A stretch of DNA of 45,015 nucleotides from Bondarzewia mesenterica (GCA_004802705.1 SGPL01000263.1:1-45015), one strand, 5' to 3'; shown: positions 1-12,350, numbered from the stretch's first letter. A program made the numbers and translations. The notes: generated from the sequence alone by a model not told the origin.

Positions 1-746
1 TATTATTATAATTAAAATATTAATAATTATTAGTNGTTATTTTTTAAAATTAGCCTTTAGATTTATAATAAGCAATAAATATAAAAAGTTCAATATTTTA
101 GATGCTTTTACATATTTTAATCTAATAATTCAACTAACAGTAAAATTGATATATTATGATAGAGAGAAAAAAACATGCATTTGAAAAAGAACACTTAAAT
201 GAAGAAGAGTGTTCTTAATTAGTTTTAAGGGCAATAAGCTACAGAGTATGTGAGAAAGTGAAGCTAATATATAGCTGAAGGTAAATTTGCTGCTTTACTT
301 ACTGATAATCAACATTATTAATAAAGATACTTTATAAAGAATAAAATGAGATTAGTCACAATTCTTTTATTAAACTACAATTATTTAGTAGCTTTATTTT
401 TTATTTTTGACCATATTATTATTTCTTTTTAATATCAATCTTTATGTTAAAATTGTATTCTTCAAAGAATATTAAGTTTGAAGTTTTTAAAGATTCTTAT
501 AGATTTTGATTTATTTTCATTATTTTCATTCATATTTGATATATTAGTAATATACAGTAGTATATACTCTAAATTTATTTATTTAATCAATACTATTAAT
601 TATAATTATAAACCTTATATATAAATGCTTAGATATAAATGTTAGATTGAGATAATTTATTGCGTAATAATGATGAGCATGAAACACTATAAAAATTAAA
701 CTATGAGAATCTATTAGATGAAAGATAATATTTATACTGTACTTAC
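1..746. other. AT-rich, CpG-poor stretch with no gene seen
   Basis: Strongly A+T-biased sequence with stop codons in every frame and almost no CG dinucleotides. An ambiguous base (n) lies near position 35. Short apparent reading frames here have the Ile/Tyr/Asn-rich composition of random AT-rich DNA. I see no recognisable domain, RNA gene or ordered repeat. Confidence 0.6.
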
Positions 747-1010
747 GAATGCCAAACCTTTCACTAGCTATCATGCTCACCTCCTGAACTCAAACTTTTA
801 CTTCACTTTTGTCTAGCATAGCATTTTTCATTAAAATATAAATATAAATTAATAAATTGGCATATTGTAACATCAATTTCTTTTTATTGCTAGATCTTGC
901 TCTGCTAATCAGTTGAGGGTTCATAGAAAGTGATGGACTAGAGGCAGTTAAAGGAGGATTAGGTAGATGTGAAGGGAAGGCAGTAGTAGAAAAGATGAAA
1001 AACTAAGATC
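747..1010 (-). pseudogene. Unrecognised broken coding exon with a splice donor
   Basis: One minus-strand frame of about 85 codons has coding-like composition: a Pro/Ser-rich stretch (TASSPSLSMNPQ) followed by a charged, helical-looking stretch ending SMIASERFG. It is interrupted by one in-frame TGA. It ends in a good donor, GTAAGT, at 746-741, so it reads as an exon, but no convincing downstream exon was found. I do not recognise the protein. Composition and the donor are the only support, so a chance frame cannot be excluded. Confidence 0.3.
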
Positions 1011-2670
1011 AGGAAGTATAGCCGATGAAGATAGAACAGATGAATTAGATGTAGATGGCCATAATATAGAAGGCAGGGCTAGAATTTTAATTCTAGCTGG
1101 TCATCCTCTATATGGCTAATGACGATAATTTGTTTTATTAAAAAAACTCCTCTAACTTATAAGAGGAATTTAAAGCATCATTAGTTCTTCTATGTGCTGT
1201 AATTCTCTAATAGAGAGAAGATATAAGAGATTATCTTCTAATCCAGTCAGAATGAGCAGTATTTCCAATGTGCCTTGTTGAAGTATCTATAAAGTAGAGC
1301 TCATAGGCTAGTTTATATGGCCTGGCATATTAAGCATCTGCCATAAATTAGATTCTTCTATATTGATAAAATTGTAAAGATAATAAAATGATAATATACA
1401 AAGACGAGCAATTAATCAAAAAGAGTTGCAATGTTAGCATTAATCAATGCAGCATTACTGTTATAAAATTGCTGAGCTAATGATTCAGCATAGTCATGGT
1501 GAGATAATAAAAGGTGCATCATTGTACAATCCTGAAGAACTAGATTAAGAGTTGAAAAGATCAGTCCAACATATGATAAAAACACTGACTATTTTATACT
1601 GCATTTTCTATTTCACTCAATTCTCTCAAGCCTATCTCTAGAAGCTCAGTCATTCAAAACTCTAGTTTCAGCTCATCTAATTGATCTATGACATCTTGAA
1701 TTTTGCTTCATATTAAAATTAGTATAGTTACATTTTATTATATCTCTAACAGATGTATGATTAATATAAAATAAATGTACCTATTTTTTTTTTATCTATG
1801 CATTTGAAAGATGAGTTGATGAGTAGCAATAAAATCTTTGAATCTAATATGCTCACTGATAGGTTTACGCCTACAATAGTCATTCAGTAGATGCCATAGA
1901 GTGTAATCTCCAGAAATCTACTCATTAAAGAAAGTGCTATTTATCAGTGTACTACTATCGCTACCACTCCACTACCAACAAATTCTAAAAACTTGTCACC
2001 ATCATTCACATATACAATTCTTTAAAGGATACTTTTTTTTAATCATGCAATCTTTTTTTACAATTTAAATTTTTATCATCTCCTCTACTTCTTTCACTTC
2101 TGAACCTAAAAGCAAAAATGACCTCATCACTACTACCTCTTCATTCATCACTACATATATTTTTACCCCACTGTTATCTGTTGCTAATATCTCAAACCCT
2201 TATATATTAATAAATGTAATTCTTAAAACAGATAATTACTAGTAGATCCTCAATAAACCTCAAACTATAAGTCGAGCAACTATACAATAAATGAAATAAT
2301 AATAATGAGACAACTACATGACATACTCAAAAAATAAGATTAGTAAGAATGAGGCACACAATGCTAATGAGTAAATGTGTAAGAATTAAGAAAAGTAAAC
2401 AAAGATAGAACAAAGATAGAAATATATGTAGTACAGTCTATATATCTCACAATAGACTAAGCATATGATAATATAAGTTGATCATAAAGCATGAATCATT
2501 AATTTACATGTGTCTAACATTAAGCTCAAGAATAAATTTATTAAGCTTACAAAAAAAGTTATAAGGCTTATAAGCTTCTTTAATTGATTTTTCATCTAAA
2601 TTAGCATTAAACTATAATTAATATAGCTTATAAATATATAAATAAAGACTAGTTGATGCTATTATTAAAA
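1011..2670. other. AT-rich decayed sequence, no assignable gene
   Basis: Mixed AT-rich sequence with patches of more balanced composition (about 1.0-1.6 kb and 1.9-2.2 kb) that look like remnants of former coding or transposon DNA. Stops occur in every frame at short intervals. No motif, terminal repeat or RNA gene could be identified. Confidence 0.5.
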
Positions 2671-2671
2671 G

Positions 2672-2935
2672 ATAAATATAGACTTAGCAGCAAATATTAG
2701 TAAGCTCATACACTTGCCTAAATTAATCAGCAATGCATTGCTATTAAATGAGCTTATACTCACTATATATATGTTTAGCATAGAAGAGGCAGAGTGCCTC
2801 AAACTTATGTTGCATGTCATGTCTAGTTCTGAGAATGATGTTGTGCTTACATCTAAAAGCCTTATCATAGTCATAAAGACTAAGCACTTGCTCATGCATG
2901 CACGAGACTATACATATGTTTTTTTTGAGCTCTGA
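2672..2935 (+). pseudogene. Unrecognised coding remnant, about 87 codons open
   Basis: A stop-free plus-strand frame has protein-like rather than random composition: hydrophobic and charged residues alternate through segments such as SIEEAECLKLMLHVMSSSEN and HARDYTYVFFEL. The same frame continues past 2935 to about 3340, broken by repeated TGA and TAG codons at positions where Trp, Arg or Gln would fit. That suggests the 3' part of a longer mutated gene. I do not recognise the family. Overlapping minus-strand frames look like shadows of it. Confidence 0.35.
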
Positions 2936-3349
2936 TCTGATGTTTGTAGTATTCAAAATAATTTAAATTATACAAGTAGCATAGAATGCTGTGATGATCT
3001 ATACACTTATATGTGATACTTTTATTATTTATCTTATTATATTTGATATCCTCTCATAATGTTTGTTTATTATTTAAAATATTAAAGACTCAGCAAAAGC
3101 TGCATTGAGAAAAGAGAAGATCAAGTGCCCACTATTAAAATAGTCTTTAAAGCCTAAATCAAAACTGATCTCTTAATGTCATTCAACATGAATTTTTGTA
3201 TATGTTATTACCTTGCTATGTTGGATATTGAGTATGTACTTTAAATCTTTATTTAGTTTTAAGCTCATGTACTAGTTCATGTTAAATTCTCATTGTAACT
3301 AGCTATAGTAAAAGAGGCAAAAGAGCTAGTCAAGAGAGAGAGGGGGTAC

Positions 3350-6149
3350 AGCTGATACGTATGATAGAAGTTGATATAAGTATTCTTTAATATACAATAA
3401 ATTATAGGTAAAATAAGCTAGATAAAAGTATGTTGTTTAATAAGAAGATATAGGTAGAGATATAGTTATATGTATAGATATAAATATAGGAGTACTTGGA
3501 CTCATAAGCTATATAGCATAAATTTAGACATCATTAAAAATAAACAGCCAGAAGTCCTCAATAACAACATCCTTATGAAGTTTAGTTTTATTTATATCTA
3601 TAAAAATAGCAGTGATGGCTCTCTTAGTATGTCAATTTTTTTTAAGTGACTTTTTTAATGATCTTGTTATCAACATTCATATTGAGCTAAAGAATAATAT
3701 TATAGAACTAGTTGCTACCTTTCTAAAACCTCTTGTCTTAATCTAACCTAATGTCCAACTTCTTGTCTTTTATCTTCTTCAGCTAAACATAAGAATCATC
3801 CTTTGCACTGATAATATTAGCTTGAATTCTTTAAAGGAGGTCTTACATTATTTATTCAGTTATAAATAGAGAATGTCTAAAGAAAAAAAAAATATTTTTT
3901 CTATTACTTTTATTGCTTCTCATATAATATTCTTAGTAAATACCTTTACTATAGAGGAGCTTAATAATTAAAAGACAATCCTCATTATATTACCAAAAAG
4001 GTAGAGAAGATATAAATTTAAAGTTTAAGATTTATAAAAAAGATATCAAGAGTGTGAATAGAGGAGATTGTATGTTTAAAAAGTGTCAAGACTATGAGTA
4101 AGAGGAATTGTATATTTAAAGAGTATCAAGACTATAGATGAAGGAGATTGTGTGTTTAAAGATGACTTAATGGTGCTTTTATATATTGTGAGTCTACAAT
4201 AAATAAAAAGAGCAAAAGTTGCATATAGCATGCAATTTAAGAAGCAAAAAAAAATGTTATAAATCATACCCTCTTAATCCTCTCAATCTACGCATCCACC
4301 TATATTAAGAAGAATACCTTTCTGATTAGAACACTTGATAATATACTTCTGTTTAATTTATCATTGCTCTGAATGCTCAATTATTTCAAAACACTCTTTC
4401 TAAATATTTACAATACAGCTCATATATATATCTCAACATACTTTGATACAAGTAATGACACTATAAGTGTGAGATCCATGAAGTGGAATGAAATTTATTT
4501 ATTTATTTAATTTGATAAAATAAGCAATTTTAAATTATATAATCTAAAAAATAATTAAAATAAGTAAATTTAAATATAATTATGCAATTGAAAATTAGTT
4601 ACATTAATTCAAACTCAGTTAGATTCTAATTCCTCACACCTATAGTGCAATCATTTTGATACAGCATTTTATAATATTTTTCATTTAAAAAATTATAATT
4701 TTTGATTAAAAAATTAGTCTCTGAATTCAAATAAAATATTGATTGTTTACTTTAATATTTTAAGTATATCCCTCTAAATATATCTAATTGTTCATTAGAG
4801 TTTAAATAAGTATGCAAGTGTTTTACACTAGTGACACTTTAAGAGTGTTAATATATATCAAAAGAGAAAAAAAAATTAAATTTTAACTTATTAAAATTAT
4901 TAAGCATAAATAGTAGTCAGTAGACATTCTGATAATGATATTTACTACTCTAAACTCTTCTATAATGTGAATACGCATCTGCTCTAAAGATTTAGTATTT
5001 TTGATAAAAATATTATCTTTGATCAATTATTGTTAAATTATCAAAAAAATGTATATAGTGAGGTAGATAGAAATTATATGTACTATGTATTGATATCAAC
5101 TATAAATACTTCAGCAAACTAACTTTATTTTGGAGCTTAGTGTTTTCAATGAAGTATTATTTTTAAGACATTATATTAATCATAATTATGAGAATGCTCA
5201 TATAACATATCTTAGCAGAAAAGAGTGAGAAAATATTATAACACTACAATGATAAATTTTTATTAAACTTTCTACTTTTATATCAATAAAGAGGTCACAG
5301 GAAGAGGTGCACAATAGATTCATGATTGCAACATACATCATATGAAGAATATTTTACTATACAAATGTGTTGGTAGACTTTATAAGCACAATGACAATGA
5401 AGAGCTTACCTTTATTGCATCAGTGATAATTTATTTACTTATAAAAAGAACTTTTAAATCTCATAAGATTTGCTAAATAACTTTAAATACTTATTCAGTA
5501 TAATTATTTTTTGCAAGATACTCTGTTATTAAATTCTGTATATGAAAATTCTATGCTTAAATAAGTAGATAAGTGAGAAGATTGCGTCATTGCAAATTAT
5601 TTCTAAGTTAAAAGTGTTTTGTAAAAGTTAACAAAATAGAATTATAAAGTTAAATATTAAAGCCATAATTTAAAGATCAGAATTTTGCATTAAATTCAAC
5701 TGAAGTTGATGATTAAGTTGATCAATATAACTAAGAGGAGCAAAGAGGTCTTCAGCTTAACATTAATTTATAATAAGCTTAGATGTTTAGCAATAAATTA
5801 AAAAAATGAGTATACTTACTATAAATAGTTTGAGCAGATCTACATTTTTGTGCTTGTTTAGCCTTAACATTTGTCAGATTTATAATTAGCTCAAAAATCA
5901 CTTGATAATGAGCAAAAGTGACTAGAAAGACATAGAGATTGTCAATAATAGTGATAATAGTAAAAATGTTTGATACTTTATAATAAAGACAAATAGTGTT
6001 TTATTGTAGTGCTCGATCAGCAGCTGCTCTAAGTATTATTGAAAGTCATTCAAGAACTTTTATAAAAATAGAATCTTAATGTTTTACTAATTCCTGAAGG
6101 TTCTTAAGTAAGTTATAAAATAGAGCTTTTGATAATTTTGAGAGATTTG
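3350..6149. other. AT-rich stretch without identifiable genes
   Basis: Nearly CpG-free, A+T-dominated DNA with stops throughout all frames. Apart from the short tandem repeat near 4.0-4.16 kb I see only homopolymer runs and TATA-type simple sequence. It is best read as old, fully mutated repeat DNA. Confidence 0.5.
4026..4160. repeat. Short tandem repeat, about 41-50 bp unit, ~3 copies
   Basis: Successive units share the order TTTAAA, AGT.TCAAGA, a purine-rich spacer, then GA(G)ATTGT(A/G)TG. Copies start near 4026, 4075 and 4116, and a fourth begins TTTAAAGATG at about 4157 and then diverges. The copies differ mainly by A/G and C/T changes. Confidence 0.6.
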
Positions 6150-6468
6150 AGTACTCATAGTGAGATAAAAAGTATCATAAAAATATTCGAAGGAGAAATA
6201 TAATTAATGAGCTTCATTAATTTATATAATACTTTAAAATTTAAATAATAATAAATTTAATTTTAGTCTATAAAATGCTTTTAATTGTTTGATAACATAT
6301 TTTCTATTAAAAAAATCTTATTTAATAAAAATCAACCAAAAGTAATTAAAGTTTAAAAGCTTACTTATTAAACTTATTATTAAGTCTTCTAAAAAAAATG
6401 CTTTTAACATAAACTTAAATAGAATTATATATTTATAATTATATAATTTTACTATAAATTATTATATT
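6150..6468. repeat. Left arm of a ~320 bp inverted repeat around the protease pseudogene
   Basis: The reverse complement of this segment matches 8601-8925 along nearly its whole length. Shared blocks include ATTATATAATTATAAATAT, TTCTATTTAAGTTTAT, AACTTTAATTACTTTT and ATGATACT.TTTA. Differences are mostly C/T and A/G. The two arms enclose a MITE-like palindrome and the trypsin-like pseudogene. They may be long terminal inverted repeats of a DNA transposon, or two opposed copies of one short repeat. Confidence 0.7.
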
Positions 6469-6478
6469 ATATATAATA

Positions 6479-6895
6479 GAGTTTTTATTTAAGTTTCTAA
6501 TGATATTTTTCTCACTTTAGCTTCATATTTAACAGTCATATAAATTTTGAACAAGATTTTTATTAGCCTTATATATTATATATGTACTTTCTCATAATAT
6601 CTCAATTGCATTCATTAAAACATCCTAAAAAATATCAATATAATATCATAGTTATTCAAAATAAAATTTAGCCTAAATCTATCAATAAGCTATTATTATG
6701 ACTCATATTAATTGTATAGCAATAATACTATTTATTGAAAGAATAATAAGTTTGATACTTTTATGATTATGATAAATAATTTAAATAAAGAATGATATAA
6801 TATATAAAGCTAATAAAAATTTATTTAAATTTATATGACTAATAAATATGAGGCTAAAGTGATAAAAATATTATCAAAAACTTAAATAAAAACTT
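6479..6895. mobile_element. MITE-like palindromic element, 417 bp, TA target site
   Basis: The first ~125 bp and last ~110 bp are inverted copies of each other. The element starts GAGTTTTTATTTAAG and ends CTTAAATAAAAACTT. Internal blocks such as CTTTAGCTTCATATTTA pair with TAAATATGAGGCTAAAG. Each end is flanked by TA (6477-6478 and 6896-6897), which is what a TA-targeting non-autonomous DNA transposon would leave. There is no coding capacity. It sits directly beside the inner edge of the left inverted-repeat arm. Confidence 0.65.
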
Positions 6896-7507
6896 TATCA
6901 TTGTAATAAGCTGCAGAGGCCCGTACAAAATTCTGCTCCCACTTATAAGAAATTAGCTTTTTGTAGGTGATTACATTCATAGCATCATCTATAAGTTTTT
7001 ACGTGGTGTCATTTGCATTTTTACTGTCGACAACAACACTTTCTCTATTTGCAAGATTGACCATTGATTTTTTATTTTACTCTAACTGTTCTGTTGAGTA
7101 CATCAGTATAGTTTATTGTGGAGTAGGTTCACATTTCTATAGAGTGCATTATTTATTTACTTATCGCTTATACATGCAAGAGTCATAAATCTTAGTGTCA
7201 GGGTAAAAGAGACATATTTACTAATGTTAATACTATCTATATATAATACACAAAAAAGGGCTGCAATTGGGGATACTGGAATTGCCTTTTAGTATTTTTT
7301 AGAAAGATGAGCGACTACATGAACAAAAAAAGAGCCTAAGTAAAAACATGCAAAGTAACAATGTTATTTTATAACAATATATTGTGTAGAAGTACATCAT
7401 AAGTGATCAAGTAAGAGAAAAAGACAAGCAGTTAATATTGCAGCATAAAAAAAAGCCTAATGTAATTATCTTACAATAACTATCTTAACATAACTATCCT
7501 AAAGTAA
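6896..7507. other. Non-coding stretch 3' of the protease pseudogene
   Basis: This stretch is less AT-extreme than its flanks and keeps a few CG dinucleotides (for example GTCGAC near 7026). It has no long frame with recognisable content. It may be 3' flank of the protease pseudogene or the interior of the element bounded by the inverted repeat arms. Confidence 0.4.
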
Positions 7508-8600
7508 CTATTCTAAGAAGGGATGGAGGTTAGCCTTAAGATTGTACTCCAACATGCATTTGAGGAGGTGGTCGATAGAGGTAAAGTAGGTATAGTCAGA
7601 CACTTCAATAACTCTAGCATTATCAGTGAGCAAGCCAGCAAGCCTGCCCTTATCATTGATGATAGCTGAGCTAGAGTTGACAAGCCTAGAGAAGGCACTT
7701 GACTTGGAGTTGTGAGGTAAGATGACAACTGCCTTCAATAACTGACTGAGTTGGCTCTTAAAATATATCTTAGTGAATAAATAGATAGTGTTGAGAAGTC
7801 TGACAGTGAGGTTGGGGGTGTTACCGTGCTTAATGACTATAGTGCATGAGTCATTGTCATAGCCAAGAGTTTTTAGGCTAGGCTTTTATATCTCTCCATC
7901 TGAGATGATGCTAAAAAACTTGAGGAAATAGTTTTCCAAATACTTGAATGAAGGTGAGTTAGCAGGATGGAGAAATATTTAGGTCGTGAACTCATCAATG
8001 AGGATGGTAGTATTAAGGTTGATAACATTTCTGATGAACTTAATTAAGTCAACTTTAAAACTGTTGATCTCAATCACTGCTCAATCCTTTGTAAACTCTT
8101 TCTCTCTAATATTACAATTGATAGGGAGAGATATAACAATGTAGCTGAGAATATAGTTCTCTCACTTCTTTTAATGTCTAGTGATATCTGTGTGGAACAT
8201 TTCAAAGGCTCTAATCACCTTTTTTGCCTTCTTTAACTAAAACAAGACCTGATTTTGCCCTGCCTCAATGTCCTCCTCATTCATCTGCTTAGCATCCTCC
8301 AACCAATGCTCGAGCTACTCGATAATGATATGCTTTTCGATAACAGCATCACTAAATAGCAAGATATTTCTGCAGGGCCGGCTAGAGTTGCAGTGCTAAT
8401 AGAGCTCATTGGATTCCTTATCAGGGTGAAAGATAACATGTCTGACTGTAATGAGATAAATCTTGTCAGAGTTGCGAAGGTTAGAGATAAAAAATCTACC
8501 AGTTCCCTCAATGAATGAGGTAGATGAGGAGGCTGAAGGTAGTGAAGAAAGGCTCTCAGATTTGAGTGGTGGTATTGGAGGTGGAGAAGGGCTTGTACAT
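7508..8600 (-). pseudogene. Trypsin-like serine protease-family gene, RIP-type inactivated
   Basis: One minus-strand frame runs about 360 codons without a frameshift but with about eight in-frame stops. Order: a Pro/Ser linker (PPPIPPLKSES), then ITVRHVIFHP (the His region, TARHV-like in the family), a charged helical middle, TKD-stop-AVIEI (the DWAV-type Asp region, with TGA where Trp is expected), and near the C-terminus LVNSSSAIINDKGRLAGLLT at the place of a GDSGSA-type serine motif. The serine is kept, while Gly and Asp are replaced by residues one transition away. The stop is at 7508-7510. The true start is lost near 8600, where the inverted repeat begins. I recall this family as a multi-copy Agaricomycete protein; its function is unknown to me. 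Family assignment is from memory of its motifs. Confidence 0.7.
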
Positions 8601-8925
8601 AATATAACTATTTATAGTAAAGTTATATAATTATAAATATGCAGTTCTATTTAAGTTTATATTAAAAAGCATATTTTTTCAGAAGGCTTGATAATAAGTT
8701 TAATAAGTGAGCTTTTTAACTTTAATTACTTTTAGTTTATTTTTACTGAATAACATTATTTTAATAAAAAGTGTATTATTAAATAATTGAGAGCATTTTA
8801 TAAAATAAACTTAAACCTTTTATTGCTTAAAATTTTAAAATACTATATAGATTGATGAAGCTTATAAGTTATCTTTCTTCTTTTAACATTTCTATGATAC
8901 TCTTTACTTATATAAGAAGATAAGC
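8601..8925. repeat. Right arm of the ~320 bp inverted repeat
   Basis: Inverted partner of 6150-6468. Homology starts at AATATAACTATTTATAGTAA, immediately upstream of the protease frame, and fades after ATGATACTCTTTACTTAT near 8910. The arm lies where the 5' part of the protease gene should be, so the gene is either truncated by the repeat or was carried between the arms. Confidence 0.7.
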
Positions 8926-10300
8926 TTACCTCAGTAGCTTGATTAAATTAGTTGACTGTTAAGGAAACTAAATATGTTAAATATTAAAGATCTATATATA
9001 ATAAAAGTAAGAATTATAAATAGCCTAATGCTTTAAAAGAATAAAAGTTTTATTAAGAATAAGGATCTTTAACACCTATATAACAAGGTTAAAAAGTTTT
9101 AAAGATTAAAAATAGTATTAAGAAATAGAAAAGGTCTTATTTAGATTTTTTTTCACTTATATCAAATCTCAAATAATAAATCTCACTTATTTAAGACTAA
9201 AACTATAGTTAAAACCTAATTAAGCTTATATTTTAAAAATGAAAGATATAATTTAATAAGAGTCTTATAAAGGGCTGCTTAAAGTAAATGAATGAATATA
9301 TGTTATACTAAATAATAAAGAAAGAGTTGAGGAAGATGAAAAAAGATGTATTATTAATAAACTACAAAAGAATTAAATAAGGAATTGATTAAGCTGCTAT
9401 AGCAAGAATGGATGAAGAAAAAATATGAACTGCATTAGTTGACTTAATTAATTAATAAAAATATAAACTTCATAAAGAAGTAAAAGTAGGTAATGATATA
9501 ATATGAATGAGCATAGAGGAAGAATGAATAAGTAAAGGCAAGTAAATAGATATAAGTAGATGCAAATAGATAAGTATAAATGCAAGTAGAGAAGGGAATA
9601 TAAATATAAGGGGAAATAAGTAAATAATTTGAAATAGGTCTTTTTTTTTATATAAGTCCTTTTAGGTGCAGATTTTTTACCATTCATTTCTCATTATTAC
9701 TCACATTAGCTTCTTTAGTAAGGTTTAATTTTTTATTACTTAATAGTATATAATTTATTTGATCACTGTACTCTTATCTTATATTCAAAATTTACTTTTA
9801 AAACTTTTATGAGGTCATGACATAAGCATTTCTGATATGATCTATCTTACATAAGTTTTATATATTTTAGCTACTATAATAACATTTTAGTTTTAAACAT
9901 TTTTTGAATGTAACATTAGATGTTTGCTATAAATGATGTAAAATTTAGCATATCACTAAGTGCAATTAGATACTCATTATGATATTCTGAAACATACTCA
10001 TCACTGGCTCAATCTTAGATACTATGATAAAAAGAATAGTCTGAGTATTCTTGAAGAGGTTATTTTAATTACTTGACTAAACTTTGAGAGATAAATACTT
10101 TAAGTGCTAAAAAAGAACTGAAAAAGTAAAATAAATAAATAAATAAAGGAATAAATCAAATTAAGGATGTTGAGATAATTTATAAATGATGAACTTGAGA
10201 GATTTAAAGCTTAATAATATTTTTAGTAAAATTAGATTGACTGCATATAAAAAAAAGTGAAAAAACATAGACATAGACTTAAATTTAATATAGACTTATA
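8926..10300. other. AT-rich stretch without identifiable genes
   Basis: A+T-rich sequence with stops in all frames. A minus-strand frame at 9448-9687 consists almost entirely of Tyr, Leu and Ile from simple A/T/G-rich DNA and is not taken as a gene. No repeat or RNA gene was identified. Confidence 0.5.
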
Positions 10301-10309
10301 ATATTGATA

Positions 10310-11240
10310 TGTTAATAATGCCCTTAAAGAAAAAACAATACTTTAAAAGATATTACAAGTGATGAGCAAAATAATAAGTTGAGTAATCAAAGGCTGTGAA
10401 GACATGAGAGCATGAATGAATAGGTACAAAAAGAGAAAGAGAGCATGCAAAGTGTTGTGAAGTTAAAGCAATATTCTGATAGTAATGTGAAGCTAATATG
10501 ATATCACAGTTGAAGGCCTAAGAGGTATAGATGAAAAGAATGAGTGAATTGTAGAGACAGTCATTGAAAATAAGGTATAGATAAAGATGCAGAGATGCAA
10601 GTCACAAAAGATACAGTTTATAGCCATATCAAAGGTTGTAATAAGTTATAGTGATTGTAGTTCACAATTCATAAGATGCAATAGTTTTATGAGGTTTGAA
10701 GTTTAAAAACTAATTTATCATTTTATAGAGATATATAATAGCTTATCTATTAAGTAGAAAGTAAAAACAGGAGACTAAAAAAATACAGTAAACATCATAT
10801 AAATAAGAAAGAAAATAGGAGAATAAGAGTGAAGTTGAGTGGAGAATAGTCTGATGGAAAATAGAAATAAAAGCATACAATAACTAATAATTTAGTGTTA
10901 AGTTAAAAAGAAGCAAAAACATGAGAGTTTGAAAGGTAAAAAGTAATTTAGTGAAGTATGCAATAATTACGAGAGATAGAAGTATCAAAACAAATGACTA
11001 TACACTCTAAAAACATCAGATTAGAATAAGTAGTAAGTAATATAGCATGAGATATCATTCAATCATACTAAAAGCTACTAATTTGAATGAAATACCTTAA
11101 AAGCAGCTCAGCTTTAATATTTTTAAATATTTAATATGTAGAGAGGGCCTAAAACTTAATAAAGAAATTATTCTATGATTGAAAGAGAAGCGGTAAATTT
11201 ATTAAAGTGAAAGAAAAGTCAAAAAATATAAAATATTAAA
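10310..11240 (+). repeat. Direct repeat copy 1 (mutated, AT-rich)
   Basis: Aligns co-linearly with 11,385-12,350 at an offset of about 1,075-1,100 bp. Anchors include ATGCCC (10,318 versus 11,393), GCTGTGAAG versus GCTGCGAAG, GGTTTGAAG versus GGTCTGAAG, GAAAGGTAAAAAG, and ATCAGATTAGAATA versus ATCGGATCAGAACA. Nearly every difference has G or C in copy 2 and A or T here. It lies upstream of the LINE ORF1 in the same orientation and could be a duplicated LINE 5' region or a separate repeat. Confidence 0.8.
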
Positions 11241-11384
11241 ATGCCCTCTTTTCTACTAATCACTATTATCAAGCAATAACACCCCTAGGATTTTAAGAAA
11301 AAACAACTCTGTTGGTTACACGCTGGCTTTATTAGCCTCAAAAGAGCACTCTATATACCTTTTCCTACTATACAAATGTTGATA

Positions 11385-12350
11385 CACTTGCGATGCCCCT
11401 AGGGGAGAACAACACCCCAGAAGACACCACAGGTGATGTGCAAGAGGATGAGTCGAGTAGACGTCTGCTGCGAAGACACGGGTGTGTGAGTAGATGGGTA
11501 CGAAGTAGGAATGAGAGTGTGCAATCAAGTGCAATATCAGAGCGATATTCCGACAAAGGTGCGAAGTCGGTGCGATATTTGGGTCAAAGGTCTGAGAGGT
11601 TATAGAATGGGAGGATGGATAGAATATAGAGATGAAATACAGTGTTTAGAGTTAGAGGAGCAATGTCGAAAGGTCGCAGCAAAGTTGAAGGTCACAGTAG
11701 GTCGCAGCAAAAGCAAAGTCAAAAGTCGCAAGGTCGCAGGTCGCAGTCGCAGTTCGCACAGGTGAAATGAGGTCTGAAGTCCGTAGACTGATCTGATATT
11801 TTGCAGAGACATATCGTAGCTTATATACTGAGCGGGGAGCAGAGAAGGGAGAGTGAAAGATATAGCGAACATCGTATGATGAAGGTAGAAAATGAGCGAA
11901 CAAGGGTGAAGTCAGAGCAGGAAGAATAGAAGGAAAAACAGGAACAGGAAGATTCAGTGACCGGTAATCTGGCATCGGTGCGAAGGGAAGCGAAAGCATG
12001 TGAGATCGAAAGGTAAAAAGGTAATCTGACGAACACGATAGGCGCCCTGCGAAGTCTCCTGGAAATAACATGCGACAAAATGACAGAACGGAGGAGCGTG
12101 TGCTTTGAGCGATATCGGATCAGAACAGGATGCGGGCGATGTCGCAGATGGTCAGCCGCTGATACCGAAAACTGTTGAGCTGAATGGATGAGCTTGAGTG
12201 CTGCTCAACATCATCAATCACGGAAGTCCGACACATGGAGAAGGTCTGAAGCATCGACGAGGAATGGTCTCGTGATCAGAGGTCGAAGCAGGCAAGCTGA
12301 GAAAAGATCGCAAAAGATCGCAACAGGTCGGAAGATATCGTAAGATATCA
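11385..12350 (+). repeat. Direct repeat copy 2 (GC-richer, little mutated)
   Basis: The less mutated partner of the preceding copy, rich in CG dinucleotides unlike everything around it. It contains short internal iterations of a GGTCGCA-like heptamer (about 11,675-11,755) and of GATCGCAA (about 12,308-12,330). Apparent frames here, including a 139-codon minus-strand one rich in Arg, Leu and Ser, come from these iterations and are not called as genes. The GC-rich zone fades at about 11,300 and 12,440. Confidence 0.75.

Noticed and set aside
9448..9687. Hydrophobic 79-codon frame resembling a membrane protein
   Set aside because: It is composed almost wholly of Tyr, Leu and Ile from simple A/T/G-rich sequence with repeated short units.
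11652..12078. Long minus-strand frames (139 and 85 codons) in the CpG-rich island
   Set aside because: They arise from GGTCGCA-type iterations and purine-rich DNA, give low-complexity Ser/Leu/Arg protein, and are destroyed in the homologous copy 1.
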